A stretch of 64,000 nucleotides of DNA, taken from the NCBI GenBank assembly GCA_022729735.1, contig DZAY01000005.1:1-64000 (forward strand). The letters are read 5' to 3'. Shown one piece after another: positions 34,892 through 44,420 of the stretch; the first letter of the stretch is position 1, and each line of letters starts with the position of its first letter. The translations under genes and the position numbers were made by a program. This DNA is from Helicobacter cetorum. Its GTDB lineage: Bacteria; Campylobacterota; Campylobacteria; Campylobacterales; DZAY01. The notes beneath the pieces are model-generated. The model was not told the origin of the DNA, searched no databases, and saw only the letters and a program-made list of their open reading frames with translations.

Positions 34892-36223
34892 ATGTTAAAT
34901 ATGACTCCAAAAGAGATTGTAAAATATTTAGATGAGTATATTATCGGGCAAAAAGATGCCAAAAAAACGGTAGCAATTGCTCTTAGAAATAGATACAGAA
35001 GAATGCAATTAGCAGAAGATTTGCAAGATGAAATAATGCCAAAGAATATATTAATGATTGGCTCAACAGGTGTTGGAAAAACAGAAATAGCAAGAAGACT
35101 TGCTAAAATGCTTGGATTTCCATTTGTAAAAGTTGAAGCAAGTAAATATACAGAAGTTGGATTTGTAGGTAGAGATGTTGAATCGATGGTTAGAGATTTA
35201 GTTTATGAGTCTTTAAGATTAGTAAAAGATGAACATAGAGAAAAAAATAGAGATGGAATTGATGATTATGTAATCAAAAAAATTGTTGAAAAGCTACTTC
35301 CTCCACTTCCAAAAGGTGCAAGTGAAGAGAAAAAAGAGGAGTATTCAAGAAGCTTTGAGAAGATGAGAGTTAAAGTTTTAAATGGTGAACTTGACCACTT
35401 GAAAATTGAAATAGAAACTCCAAAGCGAAATGTAGATTTAGGTGATTCTAATCTTCCACCAGAAATAATAAAAGTTCAAGAGTCTTTAGCAAAAGTATTT
35501 GTAAATAGCTCAAAAGATGATATGAAAAAAGAGGTAACTATAAAAGATGCAAAAGAGTTACTAAAAAATGAAGCGAGTGAAAAAATTCTTGATACTGAAG
35601 CTATGAAAATTGAGGCTTTAAAAAAAGCTGAAGTAGGTGGAATTATATTTATTGATGAGATAGATAAGATAGCCGTTAGCTCGAAATCTCAAGGCAGAAA
35701 TGACCCAAGCAAAGAAGGAGTGCAAAGAGATTTACTTCCAATTGTTGAAGGTAGCACAGTTAGCACAAAATTTGGTTCTATAAAAACAGACCATATTTTA
35801 TTTATTTCAGCAGGAGCATTTCATGTTAGCAAACCAAGCGATTTAATACCAGAACTTCAAGGTAGATTTCCGTTGAGAGTTGAGTTAAACTCTTTAGATG
35901 AAAATGCTTTGTATGAGATTTTAACAAAACCTAAAAATTCACTTCTAAAGCAGTATCAAGCACTCTTAAAAGTTGAAAATGTAGATTTAGTATTTGAAGA
36001 TAGTGCGATTAAAGCAATTGCAAAACTGTCACAATTAGCAAATGAAAAGACTGAAGATATTGGAGCAAGACGACTTCATACAGTTGTAGAAAAAGTGTTA
36101 GAAGATATTAGTTTTAATGCAGATGAGCATAGTGGAGAAGTTATAAAAGTTAGTGAAGAGTTGGTGCATTCTAAGCTTGATAAATTGGTAGAAAATGAAG
36201 ATGTTGCAAGGTATATTTTATGA
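34892..36223 (+). CDS. hslU: ATP-dependent protease ATPase subunit HslU
   Basis: HslU is the AAA+ unfoldase that feeds HslV. The 443-residue protein has MTPKEIVKYLDEYIIGQ at the start, Walker A GSTGVGKTEIARRLAK, the pore loop region YTEVGFVGRDVESMVRDL, an I-domain (about 110-240), Walker B IIFIDEIDKIA and the sensor-2 arginine in GARRLHTVVEKVLEDISF. SD GAGGAAAA precedes ATG. Its stop overlaps the era start (ATGA). Confidence 0.97.
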   Translation: MLNMTPKEIVKYLDEYIIGQKDAKKTVAIALRNRYRRMQLAEDLQDEIMPKNILMIGSTGVGKTEIARRLAKMLGFPFVKVEASKYTEVGFVGRDVESMVRDLVYESLRLVKDEHREKNRDGIDDYVIKKIVEKLLPPLPKGASEEKKEEYSRSFEKMRVKVLNGELDHLKIEIETPKRNVDLGDSNLPPEIIKVQESLAKVFVNSSKDDMKKEVTIKDAKELLKNEASEKILDTEAMKIEALKKAEVGGIIFIDEIDKIAVSSKSQGRNDPSKEGVQRDLLPIVEGSTVSTKFGSIKTDHILFISAGAFHVSKPSDLIPELQGRFPLRVELNSLDENALYEILTKPKNSLLKQYQALLKVENVDLVFEDSAIKAIAKLSQLANEKTEDIGARRLHTVVEKVLEDISFNADEHSGEVIKVSEELVHSKLDKLVENEDVARYIL

Positions 36224-37095
36224 GTAGAGCTGGATTTGTTGCAACTGTTGGGAGACCAAATGCAGGAAAAAGCACACTTTTAAACTATTTAGTTCAAGAA
36301 AAAGTTGCAATGGTATCTCATAAACAGAATGCTACAAGAAAGCGACTAAATATTATTGTAATGGATGGAGAAAATCAGCTAATTTTTGTTGATACTCCAG
36401 GATTGCATAAAAGAGAAAAACTATTAAATCAATTTATGTTGCAAGAAGCTTTAAATGCAATAAGCGATTGTGATTTGATACTATTTTTATCGCCAATTAG
36501 TGATAGTTTAGAACATTATGAAGAGTTTTTAAGTTTAAGCAAAGATAAACCTCATATTGTTTTAATTACAAAGTGTGATGGATTTAGTAGTGAAGAGATT
36601 GCAAAAAAACTTCAAGAGTTTGAAAAATATAGTGATAAATTTTTAGAAATTTTACCTTTTAGTATAAAAAGAGATAAATATCGAGAAACTTTGATAAAAA
36701 CTGTTTCAAAATATCTACCAAATGCACCACACTTTTATGACCCAGAAATCTTAACAGATAGCCATTTGAGGGAACTTTATAAAGAGTTTATTAGAGAATC
36801 TTTATTTGATAATTTAAGTGATGAACTACCTTATGAGAGTGATGTAATAATTGATAAGATTGAAGAGGGTGAGAGATTAGATAGAGTGTTTGCTACAATT
36901 ATTGTTGAAAAAAGCTCACAAAAAATGGTTGTAATTGGTGAAGGTGGAAAAACTATTAAGCGAATTGGAAAGAGTGCGAGAGAAAAAATAGAAGCTTTAA
37001 GTGGTAAAAAAATATATTTAGAGCTATTTGTTTCAATCAAAAAAGGTTGGAGTAAAGATAAGGCTTCATTAAAAGATTTAGGATATGAGATTTAG
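36220..37095 (+). CDS. era: GTPase Era
   Basis: Era is a GTPase needed for 16S rRNA processing and 30S maturation. The 291-residue protein has G1 GRPNAGKST, G3 DTPGLH, G4 TKCD and a C-terminal KH RNA-binding domain (VVIGEGGKTIKRIGKSAREKIE). Start overlaps hslU by four bases. The shape-determining hydrolase genes follow immediately. Confidence 0.97.
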   Translation: MSRAGFVATVGRPNAGKSTLLNYLVQEKVAMVSHKQNATRKRLNIIVMDGENQLIFVDTPGLHKREKLLNQFMLQEALNAISDCDLILFLSPISDSLEHYEEFLSLSKDKPHIVLITKCDGFSSEEIAKKLQEFEKYSDKFLEILPFSIKRDKYRETLIKTVSKYLPNAPHFYDPEILTDSHLRELYKEFIRESLFDNLSDELPYESDVIIDKIEEGERLDRVFATIIVEKSSQKMVVIGEGGKTIKRIGKSAREKIEALSGKKIYLELFVSIKKGWSKDKASLKDLGYEI

Positions 37096-37106
37096 GAGTA
37101 AAATTG

Positions 37107-38102
37107 ATGATTATTAGGGCTTTAGCAATATGTTTAATTTCTTTATCGCTATCTTTAGCGAATGATGATGGAATGGTTGAGTTAGTCAATGATTATAGAT
37201 TAAATGGCTTAGGTGATATTGTTTCAAAGTTAGAAAAAAAGTTTGAAAAAGAGTTGCAATCTCCAAAATATTGGAACTCATATATAAAATCAAAAGATAC
37301 AACTTGGGGCTATTATGAGACAATTGAAAATGTATTTGTTTGCTCTAAAGAGACAAATAAGTTCCATTTTTATAAATTAAAAAATAATAAATATGAGTTG
37401 GATAGCGATATTTTTGCTTTTGTTGGTGAAAATCGTGGAAATAAATTATCAGAAGGAGATTTGAGAACTCCTGTTGGTGCTTATGTATTGACAAAAAAAC
37501 TCTCAACTGTTGATCAATTTTATGGACCATTAGCATTTGTAACATCATATCCAAATATGTATGATAGAATTAACAATAGAAATGGTAGTGGAATATGGAT
37601 ACATGGTTTGCCAATTAATGGTGATAGACCATTTTATACAAAAGGTTGCATTGCTTTGGATAATAACTATATGGTAAAACTTTCAAAAGATATTGATATT
37701 GATAAAACAATTCTTTTATCATATGAAAATCATCCAGTAGAAGCAGAAAAAGCTGACATAGCACTTGTATTAGCAACTTTATATCAATGGAGAGTAGCTT
37801 GGAGAGATAATGATTTAAAAAAATATTTAAGTTATTATAGTGAAGAGGAGTTTAAAAGAGCAGATGGTATGAGTTTTAGAGATTTTGTGAAATATAAAGA
37901 TAGAATTTTTTCAAAAAATGAGAAAAAAAGTATTACATTTACAAATATAGATGTTGCTCCTTATCCTACAAACTGTAATAAAAAGATTTTTAGAGTTACC
38001 TATTTTCAAGATTATAGAGCTTCAACTTATGCTTCAAAAAGTGTAAAAGAGTTATATTTTTTGGTTAAAGATGGAAAAGCTAAAATCTTGGTTGAGCAAT
38101 GA
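37107..38102 (+). CDS. pgp2: Pgp2/Csd6-like L,D-carboxypeptidase (YkuD fold, NTF2-like tail)
   Basis: Pgp2 of Campylobacter and Csd6 of Helicobacter trim peptidoglycan tetrapeptides to tripeptides and are needed for helical cell shape. The 331-residue protein has a signal peptide (about 1-18), an N-terminal dimerisation region, a YkuD catalytic core with the H-G...T-K-G-C-I-A pattern (WIHGLPINGDRPF, then TKGCIAL) giving His and nucleophile Cys, and a C-terminal NTF2-like domain (about 225-331), the same order as Csd6. The track starts at TTG 37104; ATG 37107 with AGGAG upstream is more likely. The stop overlaps the pgp1 start (ATGA). The pair predicts a curved or helical cell, or at least remodelled peptidoglycan. 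Confidence 0.88.
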   Translation: MIIRALAICLISLSLSLANDDGMVELVNDYRLNGLGDIVSKLEKKFEKELQSPKYWNSYIKSKDTTWGYYETIENVFVCSKETNKFHFYKLKNNKYELDSDIFAFVGENRGNKLSEGDLRTPVGAYVLTKKLSTVDQFYGPLAFVTSYPNMYDRINNRNGSGIWIHGLPINGDRPFYTKGCIALDNNYMVKLSKDIDIDKTILLSYENHPVEAEKADIALVLATLYQWRVAWRDNDLKKYLSYYSEEEFKRADGMSFRDFVKYKDRIFSKNEKKSITFTNIDVAPYPTNCNKKIFRVTYFQDYRASTYASKSVKELYFLVKDGKAKILVEQ

Positions 38103-39394
38103 AAAAAGTAGTTACTCTTTTACTAATCTCTCTTTCTCTTTTTGGTGCAGAATTACACTTTGATACATTTAAAAAATTAAGTGGTGTAGGACATACACTA
38201 CTAATTATTGGTGGAATTCACGGAGATGAACCAGGTGGATATTTCGCACCATCAGTAATAGTTACACACTACAAAGTTAAAAAAGGAAATTTAGTAATTA
38301 TTCCAAATCTAAATGCTGATAGTATAGTTGCAAATCAGCGAGGCATATATGGTGATATGAATAGAAAATTTGCAAATGTAGATAGTAAAGACCCAGATTA
38401 TAAAATTGTAAATGATATTAAAAATATGATATTGGATAAAAATGTAGATTTAATTTTAAATCTTCATGATGGAAGAGGATTTTTTAGAAATAGTTGGCAA
38501 AATTCTATTTTTAATCCTTCAGCTTGGGGACAAGCATATATAATTGACCAAAAAGAGATAAATAATAGTAAGTTTGGAAATTTGGATGCTATTGTTCAAA
38601 GAGTTATTGAAAATTTAAATAAAAACTTAGAAAAAGAGCATCATATATTTAATATTAAAAACACAGAAACAAAATTTAAAGATGAAGAGATGAAACATTC
38701 ACTCACATATTTTGCAATTACAAATAATAGACCTGCTTTAGCTATTGAAACGAGTAAAAATATAGAAGAGCTTTGTCAAAAAGTGTTGTATCAATTGAGG
38801 TCAATAGAAGAGTTTATGAAGATTATGGAGATTGAATATGAGAGAGATTTTGAGCTAAACTTAAACTCTATTAAAAAAATTATTTATGATTTTGGCACTT
38901 TAAATATAAATGGAAATATTGAGCTTGATTTAAATAGTGTAAGAAAAAATCTTAATTTTATCCCATTAAATAACAATAATAAAAATGATTTTAGCTTTAG
39001 TAGTCCAATTGGAAAAGTTAAAAAAGATGGTGATAATTATAATATTTATATTGGAAATATATTAATTACAACTCTAAAAGCTCAATATTTTTATCCAAAT
39101 TGCGATTTAAGCGAGGTGGAGTTTATCATTGATGGTAAAAATCAAAAAGTTAAAGTTGGCTCAACTATAAATGTAAAAAAGGATTTTTTAATTAAAGATA
39201 TTAAAGATATTAAAGGTATTAGAGTTAATGTAATAGGTTTTGTAACTCAAAATAGAGTTTCTCAAGATAATGTATTAATTGAAAAAGGTGATATTTTGAG
39301 CCGTTTCTCATTAGATGAAAATAGTAAAACTTACAGAGTAGAGTTTTATAAAGAAAATAACTTTTGTGGGATGATAAATGTTAAATTTGAGTAG
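38099..39394 (+). CDS. pgp1: Pgp1/Csd4-like D,L-carboxypeptidase (M14-type)
   Basis: Pgp1/Csd4 cleaves peptidoglycan tripeptides to dipeptides and sets helical shape. The 431-residue periplasmic protein has a signal peptide (about 1-17) and the M14-like zinc site GGIHGDEPGG (H41, E44) with the third ligand in LILNLHDGRGF; NQRGIYGDMNRKF is also typical. Helicobacter pylori Csd4 is known for a glutamine at the first ligand position; here it is the usual histidine. Two C-terminal all-beta domains follow (about 245-431), as in Csd4. It overlaps pgp2 by four bases and the first pilus gene by 17, so shape and pilus genes form one transcript. Confidence 0.88.
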   Translation: MKKVVTLLLISLSLFGAELHFDTFKKLSGVGHTLLIIGGIHGDEPGGYFAPSVIVTHYKVKKGNLVIIPNLNADSIVANQRGIYGDMNRKFANVDSKDPDYKIVNDIKNMILDKNVDLILNLHDGRGFFRNSWQNSIFNPSAWGQAYIIDQKEINNSKFGNLDAIVQRVIENLNKNLEKEHHIFNIKNTETKFKDEEMKHSLTYFAITNNRPALAIETSKNIEELCQKVLYQLRSIEEFMKIMEIEYERDFELNLNSIKKIIYDFGTLNINGNIELDLNSVRKNLNFIPLNNNNKNDFSFSSPIGKVKKDGDNYNIYIGNILITTLKAQYFYPNCDLSEVEFIIDGKNQKVKVGSTINVKKDFLIKDIKDIKGIRVNVIGFVTQNRVSQDNVLIEKGDILSRFSLDENSKTYRVEFYKENNFCGMINVKFE

Positions 39395-40952
39395 TTTAAA
39401 ACTTAAAATGCCAACACTAAAACAACAAAGTAGTGTTGGAAGTTTATTTAAAAGTATTGCTTATCTTCCATTAATAAAAGAGAGTGATACAGTTAGCTCA
39501 AAAGATGTTTTAACATTTGATGGAGATAAGTTTGCTATTAAAAAAGATAAATTTAAAAAAGATGAATTTATTGTTGCAAATATTTCAAGTAAATTTATAA
39601 TAAACAGCTCTATTGAATTAGAAATTGATGATGAATCTCTACTTGGAGATATTTTGGAATTGAAAGCTTATGAAGAGCTTGGATTAGAACAAAATGTAGA
39701 ATATGTGCTTAAATATTCACTAAAAAGTAAATCAGATGATTTAAAGCGAGAGTATGATGTATTTGCACTAAGCCATAATATAATTCATAATGAAACAAAA
39801 AATTATCTCCCAAAAGTTCCATCAATTGATTATATTAGTTCATCTCCATTTTTATTCAAAACTTTGTATGAACTAAAAAAACTTGACTCTAATAAAGCGC
39901 ACTGTTTTATATATTTTGGTGTTGATGATGCTTTTTTAGCTATTTATAAAAATGGAGCATTTTTATATTTTAAAAGTATCGATTTCTCAATTAAACAACT
40001 ATATGATAAATTTTTTAACTATTTCATTGGACAAATGGATTTTGAAGATTTTATAGCAATTATTTCGACTGATGGATTGAAAAATAGTGATGTAAAATAT
40101 AAAAATGGACTAAGTGAGTTATATGATGAAATGAATAGATACCTATTTGATATACTTATTTATGCAAAAAGACTTCACTCTTTAAATGATATTGATACAA
40201 TATTTCTTGATGGAGATTTTGGAATAGAGAGTGATTTTTATGACTCATTTGGCTCATTTAGTATGAGTGTTGTATCAAAATTCAATTTTGATTACGGTTT
40301 TGAAACCCCAAATGAGATTACTCATATCTCTAAACTTGCACTACTTTATGCAAATGAGGCTCTATATAGAAGTGTAGAATACTCTTTATATAACTTTACA
40401 ATATATAAAAGACCAGACCCGTTTTTTAAAACAGAGTTTGGAAAATTTGTGGGAGTTATTTTAATATCTACATCTCTTATGAGTATATATCCAATATATA
40501 CAGGTTGGCTGTTAAAAGTTGAAAGTGATACAAATGTTAAACTTTTAAAAGAGTTAAAAGAACTATCAGACAAAAAAGTCTATTATGAGCAAAAAATTGC
40601 AGAGTTTAATAATCAAAAAAGTGAATTACTAAAAAAACAAAATAGTGCAGTGCTTGACTACAACTACTATAACTCTATTTTAGATGAGTTAAACAAAGGC
40701 TTTAATAAGGGGTTAAATAAAACTCAACTTATGGTAAATTTTGTAAAAGAGTTAAATAGTGCAAATGTATTTACAATTTCAATAAATATAAAAGATGAAG
40801 AGTTAGAAGCTCTTGTATATTCTATTAGTGAAGATGAGATAGCAAATTTAATTAAAAATTTAAGAGCTAAAGGGTTTGATATTGATATTAAAAAGATTTA
40901 TAAAGATAGTGATGAAAGCTTTAAAAGCAAACTAAAAGTGAAACTACTATGA
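39378..40952 (+). CDS. PilM/PilN-like (MshI-type) pilus inner-membrane protein
   Basis: A 524-residue protein with a long cytoplasmic N-terminal part (about 1-345) of the actin-like PilM/GspL class (CFIYFGVDDAFLAIYKNGAFLYFKS...), one membrane helix (about 355-375), a coiled coil (LLKELKELSDKKVYYEQKIAEFNNQ) and a periplasmic ferredoxin-like domain at the end. It therefore joins what are separate PilM and PilN proteins in type IV pili and corresponds to MshI in the MSHA system. It starts inside the end of pgp1 and overlaps the PilO-like gene by four bases. Confidence 0.7.
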   Translation: MLNLSSLKLKMPTLKQQSSVGSLFKSIAYLPLIKESDTVSSKDVLTFDGDKFAIKKDKFKKDEFIVANISSKFIINSSIELEIDDESLLGDILELKAYEELGLEQNVEYVLKYSLKSKSDDLKREYDVFALSHNIIHNETKNYLPKVPSIDYISSSPFLFKTLYELKKLDSNKAHCFIYFGVDDAFLAIYKNGAFLYFKSIDFSIKQLYDKFFNYFIGQMDFEDFIAIISTDGLKNSDVKYKNGLSELYDEMNRYLFDILIYAKRLHSLNDIDTIFLDGDFGIESDFYDSFGSFSMSVVSKFNFDYGFETPNEITHISKLALLYANEALYRSVEYSLYNFTIYKRPDPFFKTEFGKFVGVILISTSLMSIYPIYTGWLLKVESDTNVKLLKELKELSDKKVYYEQKIAEFNNQKSELLKKQNSAVLDYNYYNSILDELNKGFNKGLNKTQLMVNFVKELNSANVFTISINIKDEELEALVYSISEDEIANLIKNLRAKGFDIDIKKIYKDSDESFKSKLKVKLL

Positions 40953-41578
40953 AAACTTTGACATTTAGCGAGAGATTTAATAACTCAATAAAAAGTAAAA
41001 AAAAGAGCGAACAAGCAATTATATTTGTATTACCAATCATAATAGCTATATCTTTATCTACATATCTTATTATGCCAACAATGGATAAAAGATTAAAAGA
41101 AGCACAAAAGAGAAATGCTCAAATAGAGTCTCAAATTTCAACGGTTAAAACATATTTATACTCTATTGGTGCTTTGAGTGGAATAGATGTAGAAAAAGAG
41201 TTAGGTATAAAATTAAGTGAAATTGAAAATGACATTTTAAAAAATAATTTAGAAAAAGATAAACTTAGGTATTCACTTTTGGAATTGAATTCAAATCAGA
41301 GTGATTGGACAAATCTACTAAACACTCTTGCAAATAGAGCCTTAGAGCTTAATCTAAAAACTAATGTAATTTCAAAAGATAATATTGATAGTAATTTGAC
41401 TTATCTTAAAGAGCGAGAGTTTGATTTTGTTGGTAGTGGAGATTTTAAAGATATTATAAGATTTATGAATTTTATAGAGTTACAAACAGGATTGGTAAAA
41501 ATAAAAAGCATAAATTTAGATTATAAAGATGAAATTAATTTCAGAATTAAAATCACCATCATGGAGCTTATTATATGA
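40949..41578 (+). CDS. PilO/MshJ-like pilus inner-membrane protein
   Basis: A 209-residue bitopic protein: short cytoplasmic N-terminus, membrane helix (about 25-44, AIIFVLPIIIAISLSTYLIM), coiled coil (about 50-105) and a C-terminal ferredoxin-like domain ending NFRIKITIMELII. This layout and its position after the PilM/N-like gene match PilO or MshJ, which form the inner-membrane alignment complex that links the ATPase platform to the secretin. Both its ends overlap neighbours by four bases. Confidence 0.72.
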   Translation: MKTLTFSERFNNSIKSKKKSEQAIIFVLPIIIAISLSTYLIMPTMDKRLKEAQKRNAQIESQISTVKTYLYSIGALSGIDVEKELGIKLSEIENDILKNNLEKDKLRYSLLELNSNQSDWTNLLNTLANRALELNLKTNVISKDNIDSNLTYLKEREFDFVGSGDFKDIIRFMNFIELQTGLVKIKSINLDYKDEINFRIKITIMELII

Positions 41579-42009
41579 AAAAAACTGTAATTTTTTTAAT
41601 ATCTATTTTAAATATTTTCGCAGAGCCACTATTTGTAGTTCCAAAAATGGATATTGATAAAAATATAGATGATATATTTGACCCATTTCCTCAAAAAATT
41701 ATAGAAGAAAACTCTACTGATTATAGTCAAGATGGAACGGAAATTGCTCCACCTATTGATATTGTTCAAACACTAAAGTTTGAAGCAAAAATTGATAATA
41801 GAGTGTTGCTTAGTGGCAAGTGGTATAAAAAAGATGATAACATCTCAACTTATAAGATTGTAGATATTAATAAAACCGATGTTCGCCTCTTAAACAGCGA
41901 AACCAATGAGACACTTTATATATCAGTTTTTGCAAAACAAGATAATATAAAAAGTAGGATTTTAGATGAAAATAAAACTCTTAATCTTAATGTCTATCAT
42001 GGTAAGTAG
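41575..42009 (+). CDS. PilP/MshK-like periplasmic pilus assembly protein
   Basis: A 144-residue secreted protein with a signal peptide (about 1-17) and one small beta domain (VLLSGKWYKKDDNISTYKIVDINKTDVRLLN) of the kind found in PilP and MshK, where it bridges the PilN/O complex to the secretin. No lipobox cysteine is visible. The secretin gene starts 44 bases before its end, in another frame, an unusually long overlap. Confidence 0.65.
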   Translation: MKKTVIFLISILNIFAEPLFVVPKMDIDKNIDDIFDPFPQKIIEENSTDYSQDGTEIAPPIDIVQTLKFEAKIDNRVLLSGKWYKKDDNISTYKIVDINKTDVRLLNSETNETLYISVFAKQDNIKSRILDENKTLNLNVYHGK

Positions 42010-43609
42010 TTTAGGTGCAAATAGTTGTCAATCAAGACTTTTTACTATCGATAGCAAAGATTTAACTATTAGCAAATTTTTAAACTATATGGCACAAGAG
42101 TGTTCATTAGGAGTTCTCTATAAAGATAGATATGCAAAAGATTTAGCAGAGAGTAGTAATTTAAATCTTTATCTTAAAGATGTAACTCTAAATGAGCTTT
42201 TAGAAATTACTTTGAAAGAGAATAAACTTGCTTATGAATTTAATAATAAAATAATAAAAGTTAGCTATGAAGTGTCAAAAACATTTACACTTGACTATAT
42301 TAGTGGCACAAGAACTGGTAAAAGCACAACAAACATCGACCTTTCATCAGGAGTTGGAACAACTAATGTAGCTACTGCTAATAGTGGTAGTGGTGGAACT
42401 GCTGGTGGAGGTTCAAATATTAATATTGAGTCAGGAAGTGATTTTAATGTTTGGACACAAATAAAAACAGATATTGAAGAGATTTTGAAAAGTTCAAACT
42501 CTGATGGAAATATGAGTGGTTATCAACCAACTGTATTTATAAATGAAGGTGCAGGATTTATAAATGTAACTGGAAATATTGAGCAGATAGATAGAATAGA
42601 ACACTATATAAATGAAATTTCAAAAAAATTAACAAATCAAGTATTAATAGATGTGACAATTTTGAATGTTACACTAAATCATAACCAAAAAACTGGTATA
42701 GATTGGGGACAGTTACAAAGCATTTTAAATGTTGGTGTTGATTACTCATTAGGATATGGAGATAGTAGAAAAAGAGATGGAAATAAAGAAACAGTTGGTA
42801 TTGTGAATAATGGAAATGGTGGTTCAAATAGTTTAAGCCTTTCTTTAAGTGATGCACCAACACCATCAACAGGATTAGATGGCACAACTTCAACTACAGC
42901 AGGTGGCAGTGAAATACAATCTGAATTTAATGCAAATCCAGCTCTTTTGAATGGACAAAAAGTTTATGATGCAAAATCTATATTAAATAGTTCATCTTTT
43001 GCAATTAGTGGAAATGTAAATTTTAATGAAGTGATTAGATTTCTAAAAACTCAAGGAGATGTAAAAAGTGTATCAAATCCTAAAGTATTAACTCTAAATA
43101 ATCAACCAGCAATTATAAGTGTTGGTGAGCAGATATTTTATAGAACAATACAAGTTACATCAACAACAACACAAGCGACTCAAACAAATACAGCCACATC
43201 AATAGAAAATGTATTTACAGGAGTTTTGCTTGATATTACTCCAACGATTACTAATTCAAATGAGATTATTTTAAAAATTAATCCATCAATTAGCTCACCA
43301 AGAAATGATATAGCATTTAATGGAAATATTAGAGAAATGCCACCAGATATATCAAAAAAACAGCTTAACTCTGTGGTAAAAGTTAAAGATGAAGATAAGA
43401 TTATAATTGGAGGACTTATAAATACAACTCTTCAAGATGATGAGTCAAAAGTCCCATTTTTAGGAGATATTCCTTTAGTTGGAAATCTATTTAGACAAGA
43501 TACAAAAGGTGAAGTAATATCAGAATTAGTAATTATAATTACTCCACATATTATAAAAAGTGATAAAGCTCCATCTTTAAAAGATTTAGGTTATAACAAT
43601 GTCGAATAG
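41966..43609 (+). CDS. mshL: MshL-like outer-membrane secretin
   Basis: The pilus outer-membrane channel, 547 residues. A signal peptide (about 1-18) precedes a secretin N-terminal STN-like domain (about 25-95), a Gly/Ser/Thr-rich stretch (about 115-155), an N-domain (about 160-225, VFINEGAGFINVTGN) and the C-terminal secretin beta-domain (about 330-540) with KSVSNPKVLTLNNQPAIISVG and KVPFLGDIPLVGNLFRQD, the diagnostic late motifs. The start inside the PilP-like gene is supported by the signal peptide. It overlaps the ATPase gene by 11 bases. Confidence 0.92.
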   Translation: MKIKLLILMSIMVSSLGANSCQSRLFTIDSKDLTISKFLNYMAQECSLGVLYKDRYAKDLAESSNLNLYLKDVTLNELLEITLKENKLAYEFNNKIIKVSYEVSKTFTLDYISGTRTGKSTTNIDLSSGVGTTNVATANSGSGGTAGGGSNINIESGSDFNVWTQIKTDIEEILKSSNSDGNMSGYQPTVFINEGAGFINVTGNIEQIDRIEHYINEISKKLTNQVLIDVTILNVTLNHNQKTGIDWGQLQSILNVGVDYSLGYGDSRKRDGNKETVGIVNNGNGGSNSLSLSLSDAPTPSTGLDGTTSTTAGGSEIQSEFNANPALLNGQKVYDAKSILNSSSFAISGNVNFNEVIRFLKTQGDVKSVSNPKVLTLNNQPAIISVGEQIFYRTIQVTSTTTQATQTNTATSIENVFTGVLLDITPTITNSNEIILKINPSISSPRNDIAFNGNIREMPPDISKKQLNSVVKVKDEDKIIIGGLINTTLQDDESKVPFLGDIPLVGNLFRQDTKGEVISELVIIITPHIIKSDKAPSLKDLGYNNVE

Positions 43610-44420
43610 TAATAAATTTGAAAAAGCAAAGGATTGTTTTGCAGATGCTGAAGGTGTAAGGTTTATAAATTTAGATACATCTGTTTTGGCATTTGAAAAA
43701 TTGGCTGAAAGTGTTGAAAATAGTCATATCAAAATGACTCTATTAAGTGGTCTCCCTGGAACTGGCAAAAGTGTATTATTGGAAAAAATATATGAGAGAT
43801 ACAAAGAAAATATGAATATTTTGCTTGTAAAAATACCATTTGACTCAATAGAATCTCTACTTTGGCAAATAAATAATATGTTTATATTTTTGGCAGATAG
43901 AGATATAGATGAGATGAAAAGTTTTACATTGATGCTTGATAAAATTGCAAATGGATTAAATGATAAACAGATTATAATTCTTTTAGATGAAGCACAAATA
44001 TATGCAGAAAAAGAGTTAGAATATATTAGACTTTTATCTGATACCAAAAAATTTAAATTTATATTAGCTCTTCATGAGTTAAAAAATGAGACAGTAATTG
44101 TTAGAGAATATTTCAAATCAAGAATTTGGCAAATAATCAAACTTGAAAACTTATCAAGAAGTGAAGTTCATGTATATATTGAAAAAAAACTATTGGCATA
44201 TAGTTTATATGATGTTATAGTTCTGTTTTCAAAAACAAATTATAGTTTGATTTATAAATTAACTCATGGTAATCTTAGAAACATAAATAAATTGCTCTTT
44301 TTAGTATTTAATATAGTTGATTATTACTCAAAACATGATGGAACAAAGGTAGATATGGCTAAAATTCCAAATAAAATTATTGAAATGGCGGCAATTGAGT
44401 TAGGATTTATAAATGGGTAG
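43599..44420 (+). CDS. mshM: MshM/ExeA-like AAA+ ATPase
   Basis: A 273-residue AAA+ ATPase with Walker A LLSGLPGTGKSVLLEK (about 47-62), Walker B IILLDEAQIY (about 126-135) and a helical C-terminal region (KLTHGNLRNINKLLFL). ExeA/MshM proteins help assemble the secretin in the envelope. It lacks a C-terminal peptidoglycan-binding domain and any membrane helix, as MshM does. Overlaps mshL upstream and the MshN-like gene downstream by eight bases. Confidence 0.85.
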   Translation: MSNSNKFEKAKDCFADAEGVRFINLDTSVLAFEKLAESVENSHIKMTLLSGLPGTGKSVLLEKIYERYKENMNILLVKIPFDSIESLLWQINNMFIFLADRDIDEMKSFTLMLDKIANGLNDKQIIILLDEAQIYAEKELEYIRLLSDTKKFKFILALHELKNETVIVREYFKSRIWQIIKLENLSRSEVHVYIEKKLLAYSLYDVIVLFSKTNYSLIYKLTHGNLRNINKLLFLVFNIVDYYSKHDGTKVDMAKIPNKIIEMAAIELGFING

